This document shows, piece after piece, positions 53,441 to 63,888 of a stretch of DNA of 64,000 bases. A model generated the notes under the pieces. The model did no database searches. It saw only the letters and a program-made list of their open reading frames with translations, and was not told the origin of the DNA. The stretch comes from Bacteroidota bacterium. GTDB taxonomy: Bacteria > Bacteroidota > Bacteroidia > B-17B0 > Aurantibacillaceae. The position numbers were made by a program, and so were the translations under genes. The stretch's first letter is position 1; each line of letters starts with the position of its first letter. The stretch spans positions 1-64,000 of the forward strand of contig JABDCR010000005.1 of the NCBI GenBank assembly GCA_013288015.1, given 5' to 3'.

Positions 53441-54721
53441 TCATAAAGAATTATCAGCTACCTGAGCAGGAACATGGATTTCAAGCGGGAAGCTAATAGT
53501 AAATGTTGTTCCATTATTAATCTCACTCTTTGCACTTATGTATCCATTGTGCTCCTCAATAATTTTTTTACAAATTGCCAAGCCAATGCCTGTTCCTGCA
53601 TATTCAGAATTCCCATGAAGTCTTTTGAACATCTTAAATATCTGCTCTGCATATTTCTGCTCAAAGCCTATTCCATTATCTTGAACTTGAATCCTGCAAT
53701 ATTTTTTTATGGCGATATTATCAGACGAGTTTTCAGGCGTTTCTATTTTTGATGTGATTTTTATAATAGGAGCAATGTTCTTTTTCGAATACTTAAGTGC
53801 ATTATTAATTATATTCTGAAACAATAGTTTGATTAACGTTGGATATACAAATAGTTTTGGTAGTGGGTCAATTGTGATTTGAGCATTTTTTTCATTAATC
53901 TGCAAGTCCATGTCTGATAGTATGTCTTGAAGTATGACATTCATATCAGAGTATACAAGTAAATCTTTTGTTCCGGCAATTTTACTGAATGCTAAAATAT
54001 CATCTATTAGTGTTTGCATCCGCTCGCATGCTCCCTGCATCTTATCAAGATACAATTTTCCATCGCTATCTAATTTATCAGAATATTTGGTAGCAATCCG
54101 ATCACTAAAAGTTCTAATCTTTCTAAGAGGTTCTTGAAGGTCGTGAGATGCAATAAAGGCAAATTGGTCCAACTCTTTGTTAGTTGATTCAAGTTCTTCA
54201 ATGTTTTTTAATAATTGTTTGTTTAGCTCTTTTATTTTTTCTTCAGAAGCAATTCTGTCATTCACTTCTATCTCTAAACTTTTATTTATAGCTCTTAATT
54301 TTTGCTCCTGTTCAATTAGTTGGCGATTTTTTTTAAATAGCTCAATATATACTGAAACCTTTGCTCGTAATAAATTTGGTTGAATTGGTTTGTAAATATA
54401 ATCTACTGCACCGGCTTTATAAGCTTTAAAAATACTCTCATCTCCGTAACTGTGTGCAGTAATAAAGATAATTGGAATTTGTTGCAGCTTTTCTCGCTGA
54501 TAAATTAGGGTTGCTGTTTCAAAACCATTAAGGTCAGGCATTTCAACATCCATCAAAATCAATGTAAAATCCCATTCTTTTAATAATATTTTTAATGCCT
54601 CTCTACCTGAATTTGCTCTTGTTATCTGGTAGTTATCTTTTGCAAAGATACTTTCCATTGAGAGTAAATTGTTTTCTTTATCATCAACCAATAAAATTTT
54701 TATTCGCAATACTTTTTGCAT
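53441..54721 (-). CDS. Response-regulator/histidine-kinase hybrid
   Basis: 426 residues: an N-terminal receiver domain (acidic pair LVDDKE, phospho-Asp58 in LILMDVEMPDLNGF, Lys in YIYKPIQ), a coiled-coil linker (about 130-185), a HisKA domain with phospho-acceptor His193 (AFIASHDLQEPLRKIRTFSD) and an HATPase_c domain (N-box FQNIINNALKYSKKN, G1 QVQDNGIGFE, G2 YAGTGIGLAICKKIIEEHNG). It has no membrane segment, so it is a cytosolic receiver-kinase. It lies 8 bases downstream of the giant poly-HAMP kinase gene and is probably its co-transcribed phosphorelay partner. Confidence 0.93.
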   Translation of the reverse strand: MQKVLRIKILLVDDKENNLLSMESIFAKDNYQITRANSGREALKILLKEWDFTLILMDVEMPDLNGFETATLIYQREKLQQIPIIFITAHSYGDESIFKAYKAGAVDYIYKPIQPNLLRAKVSVYIELFKKNRQLIEQEQKLRAINKSLEIEVNDRIASEEKIKELNKQLLKNIEELESTNKELDQFAFIASHDLQEPLRKIRTFSDRIATKYSDKLDSDGKLYLDKMQGACERMQTLIDDILAFSKIAGTKDLLVYSDMNVILQDILSDMDLQINEKNAQITIDPLPKLFVYPTLIKLLFQNIINNALKYSKKNIAPIIKITSKIETPENSSDNIAIKKYCRIQVQDNGIGFEQKYAEQIFKMFKRLHGNSEYAGTGIGLAICKKIIEEHNGYISAKSEINNGTTFTISFPLEIHVPAQVADNSL

Positions 54722-54729
54722 AGCACATT

Positions 54730-57700
54730 TTATTTATAAAACCATATTCTCATCATTGATAATAATTGATCCATTTTCAAAGGTTTTGTAATATAATCTG
54801 ATGCTCCTGCTTCAATACATTTCTGACGGTCACCTTTCATTGCTTTTGCAGTTACAGCAATAATTGGCAGTGTATTGTTTTTGTGTTCTCTTCTTATTTT
54901 TTGCATGGTTTCATATCCATCCATTTCCGGCATCATAATATCCATTAAAACCATTTCTATGTCATTGGATTCATTCATCAAGTTTATAGCTTCTTTACCA
55001 CTTTCAGCAGTAATAACGTCAATGTTGTATCTTTCAAAAACAGTTGTAATGGCAAAAAGATTTCGTACATCGTCATCTACTACAAGGACTTTTTTTCCGG
55101 CTAAAATATCGTCTTTCATCCTGAACTTTTCCATAATCTTACGCTTCTCCAGTGGAAATTTCGCGTAATTTACGTGTAAAAACATCATCGTTTCCTCCAA
55201 CAATCTATCAAGTGAATTTACATCTTTCAAAACAATTCGGCTCGAAATTTTATTTAACTGAGATAGTTCACGTTTACTAAAATCTTTGGCAGAATAAATA
55301 ATTATTGGAACTAATGTAAGTTTATCATTGTTTATTTTTTTGATGAGATCTAACCCTGAAATATCCGGTAATGTATAATCCAAAATAATTGTATCAAACT
55401 CTTTACTGTTTATTAGCTGAAGGGCTTTTTCTCCTGTTGATGCAATTGTTATTTCAATATTTTCTTCTTTAAGCAGTTTTACAATTTGCGATGATTCTAA
55501 TTCATTGTCTTCAACAACTAATAATTGCTTTATTTCTCTTGAGTTAAAATCAATAATGTCAGAAAAAAGACTATCTAATTGTTCGTTACTTAAAGGTTTA
55601 AGTAAAAAACTACGTGCTCCACGCTGTAAAGCAAGTATTTTATTTTCTTCGCCCGATATTAAGTGGATAGGGATATGTCTGTAATTCAAATCATTTTTAA
55701 GTAAATCAAGTACTTTCCAACCACTTGTGTCGGGGAGCTTTACATCAAGTGTAATGGCAATTGGTTTAAAGCGTGCTACATAATTAAATATTTCAACATA
55801 GTTTGTTGCAATAATAACTTTGAGTCCGTCAACGTGTGCGCGGTCAATCATAATTCTTCCAAAGCGAGGATCATCTTCAATTACCAATACTATTTTATCG
55901 TTTGGTAAAATATTATTTCTATCATCACCTGTTTCGTTAATCATCTCATCAACCCCACTTAATTTTTTAATTTCGATGCCATCATCTGTCATCTTTAATG
56001 AATTAAGTATATCATCTAATTCCTTTTTTTCAGGTTTAAGTGATTCTGAACTTTGTGTGCTATCAAAATACGATGACTCGGCAATTTTATCTAAAGGAAG
56101 GAATAGGGTAAAGGTGCTTCCACGCCCGGCATCACTTTCTAATTCAATTGTTCCGCCAAGTAGCTCGGCTAAACCACGACTAATGGATAATCCTAAACCT
56201 GTTCCACCGTATTTACGACTGGTTGAACCTTCTGCTTGCTGAAACGCTTCAAAAATAATTGCCTGTTTATCTTGTGGAATACCGATACCTGTATCGATAA
56301 TAGAGAATGCAACTACTTTCTCTGCTTTATCAAGCGTAACGGTTCCCGGTTTCCAAGAATGATTAGCTTCGTAAATCTTTAATTTAACTTCTCCTTTTTC
56401 TGTAAATTTAAATGAATTTGAAAGTAGGTTTTTTAGAATTTGATTTAATCGCTGAGAGTCAGTATCTATTGATTGAGGCAGGGTAGGGTCCATCTCAATT
56501 TTAAATTTAAGATTCTTAGCTTCAGATAATGGTTTAAATGTTGTTTCAACAAATGTGGATATTTCAGAGAAATAAATAGTTGAAATGTTAGCAGAAATAA
56601 ATCCGGATTCAATTTTTGAAAGGTCAAGTATATCATTAATTAATTGCAATAAGTCATCACCACACGAGTGAATTGTTTTTGCATAGCGCGTTTGTTTATC
56701 ATTTAAGTTACCTTCTGCATTTTCATATAATTGTTGCGCAAGAATTAATAATGAGTTAAGCGGTGTACGTAACTCGTGTGACATATTTGCCAAGAACTCT
56801 GATTTATATTTAGACGTAAGGGTAAGCTGTTCTGCTTTTTCTTCTAATGAACGACGAGCTTCTTCCACCTCTTTGTTTTTCGCTTCCACCTCGTTTTTTT
56901 GTTTTACAAGCAATAGTGCTTTATCTTGTAATTCATCATTTGTTCGTTTTAGCTCTTCTTGTTGTGTTTTTAACTCACCTGCCAATGATTGCGATTGCTC
57001 AAGTAACTCTTCTGTACGTGTATTTGTTTCAATTGTGTTTACAACTATACCAATACTCTCTGTTAACTGGTTTAAAAAATCTAAGTGAGTTTGACTGAAT
57101 GTTTCGAGTGACCCTAATTCAATAACCGCCTTTACATTATTTTCAAATAATACAGGAAGTACAATTAAGTTGGCAGGTTTTGCTTTTCCAAGCCCCGAAG
57201 TAATTTTTATATAATCGTTAGGAACGCTTGAAAGTATAATTCTTTCTTTTTCAAAAGCACACTGCCCTACTAAGCCTTCGCCAATAGCAAATTCTTTTGG
57301 AACATGTTTGTCTGATTTATAGGCGTAAGATGCAAACAATTTTAATTTTGATTTTTCTTCTTCAGAAGATAGAATATAAAAGGCTCCGTAATGTGCTGTA
57401 ACCACCTGTGCTAATTCGGAAAGGATTCGCATAGCAACAGTATGTAAATCTTTTTGCCCTTGTAACATTTGTGTAAATTTTGCAAGGTTAGATTTTAGCC
57501 AATCTTGTTCTTGGTTTAATAAGGTTGTTTCACGAAGGTTAGTAATCATTTGGTTGATGGTATCTTTTAACTCTTCCACTTCACCTTTAGCATCTACACG
57601 AATGTTACGTGTTAAGTCGCCTTTTGTTACCGCCGATGCCACCTCAGAAATTGAACGTACCTGTGTTGTTAAATTTTGCGCAAGCTGGTTTACGTTCTCT

Positions 57701-60700
57701 GTTAAGTTTTTCCATATACCTGAGGCACCCGGTACACTTGCCTGGCCACCTAATCGTCCTTCAACACCCACCTCACGTGCCACGTTAGTTACCTGGTCGG
57801 CAAACACGGCAAGTGTTTCAATCATCTCGTTAATTGTATCTGTTAATTGTGCTACCTCTCCTTTTGCATTGATAGATAATTTTTGACGAAGGTCACCGGT
57901 TGCTACCGATGTTACAACTTTAGCAATACCACGTACTTGTGATGTTAAGTTAGATGCCATCATGTTTACCGAGTCAGAAAGATCTTTCCAGATACCCACA
58001 ACACCTTTTACTTCAGCTTGTCCACCCAATTTACCTTCGGTACCAACCTCACGTGCCACACGTGTTACCTCAAAAGCAAATGAGTTTAATTGCTCCACCA
58101 TTTTGTTAATAGTGTTCTTTAAATCAAAAATTTCACCTTTAACGTCAATGGATACTGTTTTAGATAAGTCACCACTTGCCACCGCTTTTGTTACTTCGGC
58201 AATGTTACGTACCTGTGCTGTTAAGTTACCCGTCATTTGGTTTACAGAGTCCGTTAAATCTTTCCATGTTCCTGCTACACCCGGTACAAAGGCTTGTCCG
58301 CCAAGCTTTCCATCTGTTCCCACCTCACGAGCCACACGTGTTACCTCCGATGCAAATCCGCGAAGCTGATCCACCATTGTGTTTAGTGTTTCTTTTAATT
58401 GTAAAATTTCTCCGCGTACGTCAACCGTAATTTTTTTAGATAAGTCACCATTCGCAACCGCAATTGCTACATCAGCAATGTTACGCACTTGTGTAGTTAA
58501 GTTACCTGCCATTTGGTTTACCGAGTCGGTCAAATCTTTCCACGTTCCTGCAACACCTGGTACGTGAGCTTGCCCACCTAGTTTACCTTCTGTTCCCACC
58601 TCACGAGCCACACGAGTTACCTCCGATGCAAATCCACGAAGCTGATCCACCATCGTGTTAATTGTATTTTTTAATTCTAATATTTCACCTTTAACATCCA
58701 CCGCAATTTTACGCGATAAGTCACCATTCGCAACCGCAGTTGTTACCTCTGCAATGTTACGTACCTGCGATGTTAAGTTAGATGCCATTTTATTTACCGA
58801 GTCAGTTAAATCTTTCCATGTTCCACCAACACCGGGTACATAGGCCTGACCACCTAACTGCCCTTCAGAACCTACCTCGCGCGCCACACGTGTTACCTCT
58901 GAACCGAATGAGTTCAGCTGATCCACCATGGTGTTAATTGTATTTTTTAATTCAAGTACTTCTCCTTTTACGTCCACCGTAATTTTACGCGATAAATCTC
59001 CTTTCGCCACAGCAGTTGTCACCTCTGCAATATTACGTACCTGTGCTGTTAAGTTAGCCCCCATCTGATTCACCGAGTCAGTTAAATCTTTCCATATACC
59101 ATCTACACCTTCTACCGTTGCTTGTCCACCCAGTTTACCTTCACTACCAACCTCACGCGCCACACGTGTTACCTCTGAACCAAAAGAGTTCAGCTGATCC
59201 ACCATCGTATTAATTGTATCTTTTAATTCTAATATCTCTCCTTTTACGTCCACCGTAATTTTACGCGATAAATCTCCTTTTGCCACGGCAGTTGTTACTT
59301 CGGCAATGTTACGTACCTGACCTGTTAAGTTACCGGCCATTTGGTTTACCGAGTCAGTCAAGTTTTTCCATGTTCCACCAACACCGGTCACTGTTGCTTG
59401 TCCGCCCAGTTTACCTTCTGTTCCAACCTCAAGTGCCACACGTGTTACCTCAGATGCAAATGAGTTAAGCTGATCCACCATTGTATTAATAGCGTCTTTT
59501 AATTCAAGAATTTCTCCTTTAACATCCACTGTAATTTTACGTGATAAATCTCCTTTTGCCACGGCAGTTGTTACATCGGCAATGTTACGCACCTGTGCCG
59601 TTAAATTTCCTGTCATCTGATTTACCGAGTCAGTCAAATCTTTCCATACACCATCCACACCTACAACCGTTGCTTGGCCACCTAACTTACCTTCGCTACC
59701 AACCTCACGCGCCACACGTGTTACCTCTGAACCGAATGAGTTCAGCTGATCCACCATGGTGTTAATTGTTCTTTTTAATTCAAGAATTTCTCCTTTAACG
59801 TCCACTGTAATTTTACGCGATAAATCTCCTTTTGCCACCGCAGTTGTTACTTCGGCAATATTACGTACCTGTGCCGTTAAGTTAGATCCCATCTGATTTA
59901 CAGAATCCGTTAAATCTTTCCAGATACCATCTACACCTTCCACCGTTGCTTGTCCACCCAGTTTACCTTCGCTACCAACCTCACGCGCCACACGTGTTAC
60001 CTCTGAACCAAAAGAGTTCAGCTGATCCACCATGGTGTTAATTGTTCTTTTTAATTCAAGAATTTCTCCCTTTACATCCACCGTAATTTTGCGCGATAAA
60101 TCTCCTTTTGCCACGGCAGTTGTTACTTCAGCAATGTTACGCACCTGTGATGTTAAGTTAGATCCCATCTGGTTTACCGAGTCGGTCAAATCTTTCCACA
60201 CACCGGCAACCCCTTTTACTTTTGCTTGCCCACCCAGTTTACCTTCGCTACCTACTTCACGTGCCACACGTGTTACCTCAGATGAAAATGAGTTAAGCTG
60301 ATCCACCATTGTATTGATGGTGTTTTTTAACTCTAAAATTTCTCCTTTAACGTCAACAGTAATTTTACGCGATAAATCTCCGTTAGCCACAGCAGTAGTT
60401 ACCTCTGCAATGTTACGTACCTGACCCGTTAAGTTACCGGCCATCTGATTTACCGAATCAGTCAAATCTTTCCATGTACCGGCAACACCTTTTACTTGCG
60501 CTTGTCCACCCAATTTACCTTCTGTTCCCACCTCAAGCGCCACACGCGTTACCTCAGATGAGAAAGAGTTAAGCTGATCCACCATCGTGTTAATAGTATT
60601 TTTCAGCTCTAAAATTTCTCCTTTTACATCCACCGTAATTTTTTTCGATAAATCTCCTTTAGCCACCGCAGTTGTTACATCAGCAATGTTACGTACCTGT

Positions 60701-61428
60701 GCCGTAAGGTTTACGGCCATTAAGTTTACCGAGTCGGTCAAATCTTTCCACACACCTGCCACACCTTTTACTTTTGCTTGCCCACCCAACTTACCTTCCG
60801 ATCCCACCTCACGTGATACACGCGTAACCTCCATGGTAAATAGATTTAACTGTTTTACCATATCATTCACCTCTTTGGCAATACGGGCAAATTCTCCTTG
60901 TAACGAATGATCTCCTGTTTCAATTGGAATTTGTTGTGAAAGATTTCCTTTTGCTACCGCAGAAATTACACGATCTATCTCTCTTACTGGGTAAACCAAA
61001 TCTGAAATAAGTGAATTAAGATCTTCAACACTATTTTTCCATTCGCCTTGCGCATATGGTAATGCAATGCGATGGTTTAATTTCCCTTCTTTACCAATTG
61101 TAATTCTTGCTCTCGAAAATTCTTTCACTAATTTTTTATTCATTGAAATAATTTCGTTCAATGTATCGCATATTTTTCCGCTTATGCCAACTTTATTGAT
61201 TGGCATTTTTGCATCAAAATTTCCGTTTTTAACTTCAGTAAGAATTGAGAGCAATTCATTTGCATCTAACAAATAGCCCCCATTATCTTGAAAAATAGTT
61301 TCTTTATTTAACGATTCTTCTATTGAAGCTTTTCCGTTTTTTGTTTTTTTTACACTAACTTGTGCATCAAGTATTTTAGCATCTGCAGAATAGGATGCGA
61401 TTTTTGTTTTTTTTAATCCCGTCGCCAT
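54730..61428 (-). CDS. Giant soluble hybrid histidine kinase: 12 poly-HAMP repeats, GAF, HisKA, HATPase, three REC domains
   Basis: 2232 residues and no transmembrane segment. Residues 219 to about 1305 hold twelve 92-residue units ([71 protein letters not shown]), each equivalent to a HAMP pair, after diverged HAMP-like sequence from about 60. Then come a GAF domain (about 1320-1480), a coiled coil, HisKA with His1551 ([14 protein letters not shown]), HATPase_c ([35 protein letters not shown]) and three receivers, the last with [11 protein letters not shown]. Fungal group III (Nik1/Os-1) osmosensing kinases use a comparable but shorter HAMP array. A role in osmotic or internal sensing is inferred from this. 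Confidence 0.93.
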   Translation of the reverse strand: MATGLKKTKIASYSADAKILDAQVSVKKTKNGKASIEESLNKETIFQDNGGYLLDANELLSILTEVKNGNFDAKMPINKVGISGKICDTLNEIISMNKKLVKEFSRARITIGKEGKLNHRIALPYAQGEWKNSVEDLNSLISDLVYPVREIDRVISAVAKGNLSQQIPIETGDHSLQGEFARIAKEVNDMVKQLNLFTMEVTRVSREVGSEGKLGGQAKVKGVAGVWKDLTDSVNLMAVNLTAQVRNIADVTTAVAKGDLSKKITVDVKGEILELKNTINTMVDQLNSFSSEVTRVALEVGTEGKLGGQAQVKGVAGTWKDLTDSVNQMAGNLTGQVRNIAEVTTAVANGDLSRKITVDVKGEILELKNTINTMVDQLNSFSSEVTRVAREVGSEGKLGGQAKVKGVAGVWKDLTDSVNQMGSNLTSQVRNIAEVTTAVAKGDLSRKITVDVKGEILELKRTINTMVDQLNSFGSEVTRVAREVGSEGKLGGQATVEGVDGIWKDLTDSVNQMGSNLTAQVRNIAEVTTAVAKGDLSRKITVDVKGEILELKRTINTMVDQLNSFGSEVTRVAREVGSEGKLGGQATVVGVDGVWKDLTDSVNQMTGNLTAQVRNIADVTTAVAKGDLSRKITVDVKGEILELKDAINTMVDQLNSFASEVTRVALEVGTEGKLGGQATVTGVGGTWKNLTDSVNQMAGNLTGQVRNIAEVTTAVAKGDLSRKITVDVKGEILELKDTINTMVDQLNSFGSEVTRVAREVGSEGKLGGQATVEGVDGIWKDLTDSVNQMGANLTAQVRNIAEVTTAVAKGDLSRKITVDVKGEVLELKNTINTMVDQLNSFGSEVTRVAREVGSEGQLGGQAYVPGVGGTWKDLTDSVNKMASNLTSQVRNIAEVTTAVANGDLSRKIAVDVKGEILELKNTINTMVDQLRGFASEVTRVAREVGTEGKLGGQAHVPGVAGTWKDLTDSVNQMAGNLTTQVRNIADVAIAVANGDLSKKITVDVRGEILQLKETLNTMVDQLRGFASEVTRVAREVGTDGKLGGQAFVPGVAGTWKDLTDSVNQMTGNLTAQVRNIAEVTKAVASGDLSKTVSIDVKGEIFDLKNTINKMVEQLNSFAFEVTRVAREVGTEGKLGGQAEVKGVVGIWKDLSDSVNMMASNLTSQVRGIAKVVTSVATGDLRQKLSINAKGEVAQLTDTINEMIETLAVFADQVTNVAREVGVEGRLGGQASVPGASGIWKNLTENVNQLAQNLTTQVRSISEVASAVTKGDLTRNIRVDAKGEVEELKDTINQMITNLRETTLLNQEQDWLKSNLAKFTQMLQGQKDLHTVAMRILSELAQVVTAHYGAFYILSSEEEKSKLKLFASYAYKSDKHVPKEFAIGEGLVGQCAFEKERIILSSVPNDYIKITSGLGKAKPANLIVLPVLFENNVKAVIELGSLETFSQTHLDFLNQLTESIGIVVNTIETNTRTEELLEQSQSLAGELKTQQEELKRTNDELQDKALLLVKQKNEVEAKNKEVEEARRSLEEKAEQLTLTSKYKSEFLANMSHELRTPLNSLLILAQQLYENAEGNLNDKQTRYAKTIHSCGDDLLQLINDILDLSKIESGFISANISTIYFSEISTFVETTFKPLSEAKNLKFKIEMDPTLPQSIDTDSQRLNQILKNLLSNSFKFTEKGEVKLKIYEANHSWKPGTVTLDKAEKVVAFSIIDTGIGIPQDKQAIIFEAFQQAEGSTSRKYGGTGLGLSISRGLAELLGGTIELESDAGRGSTFTLFLPLDKIAESSYFDSTQSSESLKPEKKELDDILNSLKMTDDGIEIKKLSGVDEMINETGDDRNNILPNDKIVLVIEDDPRFGRIMIDRAHVDGLKVIIATNYVEIFNYVARFKPIAITLDVKLPDTSGWKVLDLLKNDLNYRHIPIHLISGEENKILALQRGARSFLLKPLSNEQLDSLFSDIIDFNSREIKQLLVVEDNELESSQIVKLLKEENIEITIASTGEKALQLINSKEFDTIILDYTLPDISGLDLIKKINNDKLTLVPIIIYSAKDFSKRELSQLNKISSRIVLKDVNSLDRLLEETMMFLHVNYAKFPLEKRKIMEKFRMKDDILAGKKVLVVDDDVRNLFAITTVFERYNIDVITAESGKEAINLMNESNDIEMVLMDIMMPEMDGYETMQKIRREHKNNTLPIIAVTAKAMKGDRQKCIEAGASDYITKPLKMDQLLSMMRIWFYK
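57516..60774 (-). repeat. Twelve tandem 276-bp coding repeats (HAMP pairs)
   Basis: Twelve 276-base units code the 92-residue HAMP pairs of the giant kinase. Central units are almost identical at the protein level while the outermost ones (first, eleventh, twelfth) have diverged, the pattern expected for an array that expands and contracts by recombination. Copy number may differ between strains. Confidence 0.85.
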
Positions 61429-61557
61429 TTATTAGTTTTTTAAATTACTAACACTAATATTTCTTATAATGTCAAAGCTAATTTAATTTAATAAAAGGCT
61501 CAAAGATTGTTGATAAATCAACTGGTTGGGGAATTTTTGCCACACTTTTTACATCTC

Positions 61558-61570
61558 AAATAATGTGCCA
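61558..61570 (-). promoter_or_regulatory. TGGCAC-type (sigma-54 -24-like) element before the giant kinase
   Basis: Minus-strand TGGCACATTATTT, followed by GAG, lies 129 bases upstream of the kinase start; its 13-base core is identical to the element before hsp20. No other gene is seen between 61429 and the IS at 61697. Confidence 0.4.
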
Positions 61571-61696
61571 ATATTTGATTTTTTCAGATGAATTTACAAT
61601 TTAAGACTATAATGCTAATCATCTTTTTGACGATGAATAAGTTTGGGGATATTTAGTCTTAAAAAAAAGAATTAATAAAAAACTATTAAAATTAAT

Positions 61697-61722
61697 GGCT
61701 CAACTCTAATTAGTGACTGATA
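61697..61722 (+). repeat. IS left terminal inverted repeat
   Basis: 26 bases identical, on the opposite strand, to 63446-63471. The preceding 8 bases (61689-61696, AAATTAAT) are the target duplication. Confidence 0.95.
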
Positions 61723-61856
61723 AAATTAAAGATAGCAATATTTTTAAAGATATTTATCATAAACACATCTATTTCATATGCAATATTCTAATTTTTCAGG
61801 AAGTAATAATTGTAGTATAATTAAAAATACTACCTTGGCAGGATACAACCCAATTT

Positions 61857-62264
61857 ATGCCCATTTTAACGAGCAGATTTACAGAGATTCGTCCGGCAAT
61901 AAATGGAAGTGTTTATCATCAGGGCATACTACTGGAAGCAACAGTGCGTATGTTAATAGATACTGGTGCAGGGAAGACGGCCATATCTCACAAACTTTTC
62001 CTGGATAATAATATAACACCTTTGAGACTTGGGACAACAAGAACTCCTTATAAAAAAAGAGCCAAAACCGCAATTTATCAAAATGTTAGAATTGTTTTAC
62101 GTGATGATGCTGGAATAACATTCGAATTAATATTTTCAGAAATTGAATCTATAATAGGCAGCACTTATGATTTCCCTGTTATTTTAGGAATGGATGTTTT
62201 GGATTTAGGAAAATTTACTCTTTGGGGAAGAGATAATAAGAGATTTACTCTTGTTTTACCTTAG
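61857..62264 (+). CDS. Retropepsin-like aspartic protease, IS passenger gene
   Basis: 135 residues, the size of a single retropepsin (clan AA) monomer. The catalytic motif is LIDTGAGKTAIS (Asp35-Thr-Gly-Ala), with a preceding strand HQGILLEATVRM and the second hydrophobic Gly motif FPVILGMDVLDLG near residue 110. Such proteases act as homodimers. It has no signal peptide or membrane segment, so it would be cytosolic. It lies tail-to-tail with the transposase gene, 8 bases apart, inside the IS. The overlapping 76-codon frame from 61778 is a shadow. What it cleaves is unknown. Confidence 0.85.
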   Translation: MPILTSRFTEIRPAINGSVYHQGILLEATVRMLIDTGAGKTAISHKLFLDNNITPLRLGTTRTPYKKRAKTAIYQNVRIVLRDDAGITFELIFSEIESIIGSTYDFPVILGMDVLDLGKFTLWGRDNKRFTLVLP

Positions 62265-62272
62265 AAATTACT

Positions 62273-63367
62273 TTACGCGGCCATTTTATTCGCGTAATAA
62301 TGGTGTTTGCAATCTCCATGATTTGTTCTGCCGTTATTCTTTAAGAACCGGATAAAACTTAATTCGGATTGTCTGTACAATTCAATTCCAAACTTGTCTT
62401 TGGCAATGGTATCACAAATTTCATCTGTTACATTAAATTTCAATTCATCTTTCTTATGCATCTGAAGTTTGCTTTCGTGTATAAATTGGTACCACTTGAT
62501 ATAATGCTCTAAATACTTTGTAGATACACCTCTCATGTGCTCATTAACAAAATACTTAAATCCCCTGATTAAGGAGTTTGCTGTTTGGTTGTGGACTTCT
62601 TTATTCAAAAAACTTATGTGGTTTTTTCCAATGAATGTTTGATGCTCGATGTTATTGGCTTTGAAAAAAGACTTGTAAGTTACGTGGGCATCGCTGAAAA
62701 CAGATATGTCTTTGAATTTATCTTTGATAAAATAGTTTTCCATATCCTTTCTTGATGTTCTGCCGGTATGTGATTGGTGAACATCCAATTTCTTACTTTT
62801 ACGTCCAGACGAAAAAAATACTTTTACATTGTAAGGCGAATCTCCAACTTGTTTTTTTCTCCAAGCCCTGTAAACGGCCGGGTCTTCGATACCCATATTC
62901 CTTCTTCCTTTTCTTGAAAGCCGGAGCCAGGTTTCATCAAATTCAATAGCTTCTTCTGTAAAGGTGATATTTGTTTTTGGAGCAATAGCTGAAAGTAATT
63001 TTTGTCTCCAGTTAAAGGCAGTCTGTTCGCTTATACATAATTTCTTGCTCATTGCCTTAAGTGAAGGTATATTCAACGAAGTAAAGTCATCCACGAATTC
63101 ATTCCACTTGTTTAATTTCTGTACTTTAGAAAGTACGGTATTGGTTTTATAATTGAAGTTTTTCTTGCAGTCTTTACAAATGTATTTCTGTATTCCTTTT
63201 CTTGTTCCGTTTTTAACGATATAGTCTGAGTGACACTCTGGACAAGCTTTGACATTAATAGAATACTCATCAAAAACACTATAACTGCTTTTGATGTAAT
63301 CTATCAGTTCTTTTTTATCACTGATAGATAAATGCTTTATTCCTTTCTTTATTATCCTTAAACTCAT
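62273..63367 (-). CDS. IS1595-family (ISXO2-like) transposase
   Basis: 364 residues. An N-terminal zinc ribbon (ACPECHSDYIVKNGTRKGIQ, KYICKDCKKNF; four Cys) and a helix-turn-helix (LKAMSKKLCISEQTAFNWRQ) are followed by a DDE-type catalytic core: Asp in AIEFDETWLRL, Asp in VFSDAHVTYKSF, and the NQTANSLIRGFKYFVNEHMR segment holding the third acidic/Asn position. HYIKWYQF marks the ISXO2-like end. The frame is intact, and its ends lie within perfect inverted repeats, so the element may be active. Confidence 0.93.
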   Translation of the reverse strand: MSLRIIKKGIKHLSISDKKELIDYIKSSYSVFDEYSINVKACPECHSDYIVKNGTRKGIQKYICKDCKKNFNYKTNTVLSKVQKLNKWNEFVDDFTSLNIPSLKAMSKKLCISEQTAFNWRQKLLSAIAPKTNITFTEEAIEFDETWLRLSRKGRRNMGIEDPAVYRAWRKKQVGDSPYNVKVFFSSGRKSKKLDVHQSHTGRTSRKDMENYFIKDKFKDISVFSDAHVTYKSFFKANNIEHQTFIGKNHISFLNKEVHNQTANSLIRGFKYFVNEHMRGVSTKYLEHYIKWYQFIHESKLQMHKKDELKFNVTDEICDTIAKDKFGIELYRQSELSFIRFLKNNGRTNHGDCKHHYYANKMAA

Positions 63368-63445
63368 TCTGGACTTTATACATTAAACGTACAAAGACCG
63401 AAATTTGTTACAGATTTTCCGTTATTTTTGGGGTTTTGAGTGAAA

Positions 63446-63471
63446 TATCAGTCACTAATTAGAGTTGAGCC
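63446..63471 (-). repeat. IS right terminal inverted repeat
   Basis: Reverse complement of the left repeat over all 26 bases. The next 8 bases (63472-63479) repeat AAATTAAT and include the stop codon of the response regulator gene. Confidence 0.95.
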
Positions 63472-63474
63472 AAA

Positions 63475-63888
63475 TTAATTTGATTTGCCAGTAGTAGTCG
63501 AAATAATTTGAGAAAGTATTTCAACAAGTTTTTTAATGGTGTAAGGCTTTGTTATAAAACCAGTTGCTCCCATATTAAGCAATTCTAATTTGTCTCTGTC
63601 AGATGAAGAAGTGGTATAAATATATATTGGAATGTTTTGCAAACGCACAATTTTTCGCATTTCAATTAAACACTCCTTTCCACTAACACGAGGCATATTT
63701 AAATCTAAAAAAATAAAATTAGGAATAAAATTTCCGTTATTTTCAATAAAATCTAATGCTTCAGCACCATCTTTTGCTGTTGTATATTTGATGGAAGAAT
63801 CAATGTCTTTCAGGGCTAAAGTAAAAATTTCCCGATCGTCGATGTCATCATCAATTAGAAAAAATGAAATCTCTGGTTGCATAAACAA
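63475..63888 (-). CDS. Single-domain response regulator, paralogue of the one at 23041
   Basis: 137 residues, one receiver domain: DDDIDD acidic cluster, Asp62 in FIFLDLNMPRVSG, TTSSSDRDK switch region and the conserved Lys in FITKPYT. Close similarity to the 23041 protein over the whole length indicates a duplication. It lies upstream of the giant kinase gene on the same strand, separated by the inserted IS, whose target duplication covers its TAA. It may have been co-transcribed with the kinase cluster before the insertion. 63889-64000 shows only AT-rich sequence. Confidence 0.92.
   Translation of the reverse strand: MFMQPEISFFLIDDDIDDREIFTLALKDIDSSIKYTTAKDGAEALDFIENNGNFIPNFIFLDLNMPRVSGKECLIEMRKIVRLQNIPIYIYTTSSSDRDKLELLNMGATGFITKPYTIKKLVEILSQIISTTTGKSN

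Larger units (their letters stand above)
61697..63471. mobile_element. IS1595-family insertion sequence carrying a protease gene
   Basis: 1775 bases bounded by 26-base perfect terminal inverted repeats beginning GGCTCAACTC (61697-61722 and 63446-63471), with the flanking 8-base duplication AAATTAAT at 61689-61696 and 63472-63479. Eight-base duplications and a GG-starting inverted repeat are typical of IS1595 elements, whose transposase it encodes (62273-63367, minus strand). A retropepsin-like gene (61857-62264, plus strand) lies within the ends. Perfect ends and an intact duplication indicate a recent insertion. Confidence 0.93.

Noticed and set aside
56847-60910. Many plus-strand frames of 60-140 codons opposite the giant kinase.
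   Set aside because: They recur with the 276-base period of the repeats on the other strand, so they are antisense shadows of the HAMP repeats.
22154-61570. Calling all TGGCA elements true sigma-54 promoters.
   Set aside because: Only two have the GC at the -12 position; the others match the -24 half only, so the sigma factor is left open.
61778-62008. A 76-codon plus-strand frame at the start of the IS.
   Set aside because: It overlaps the retropepsin-like gene in another frame, ends in unrelated residues and shows no protein-like pattern; the 61857 frame has the catalytic motif.
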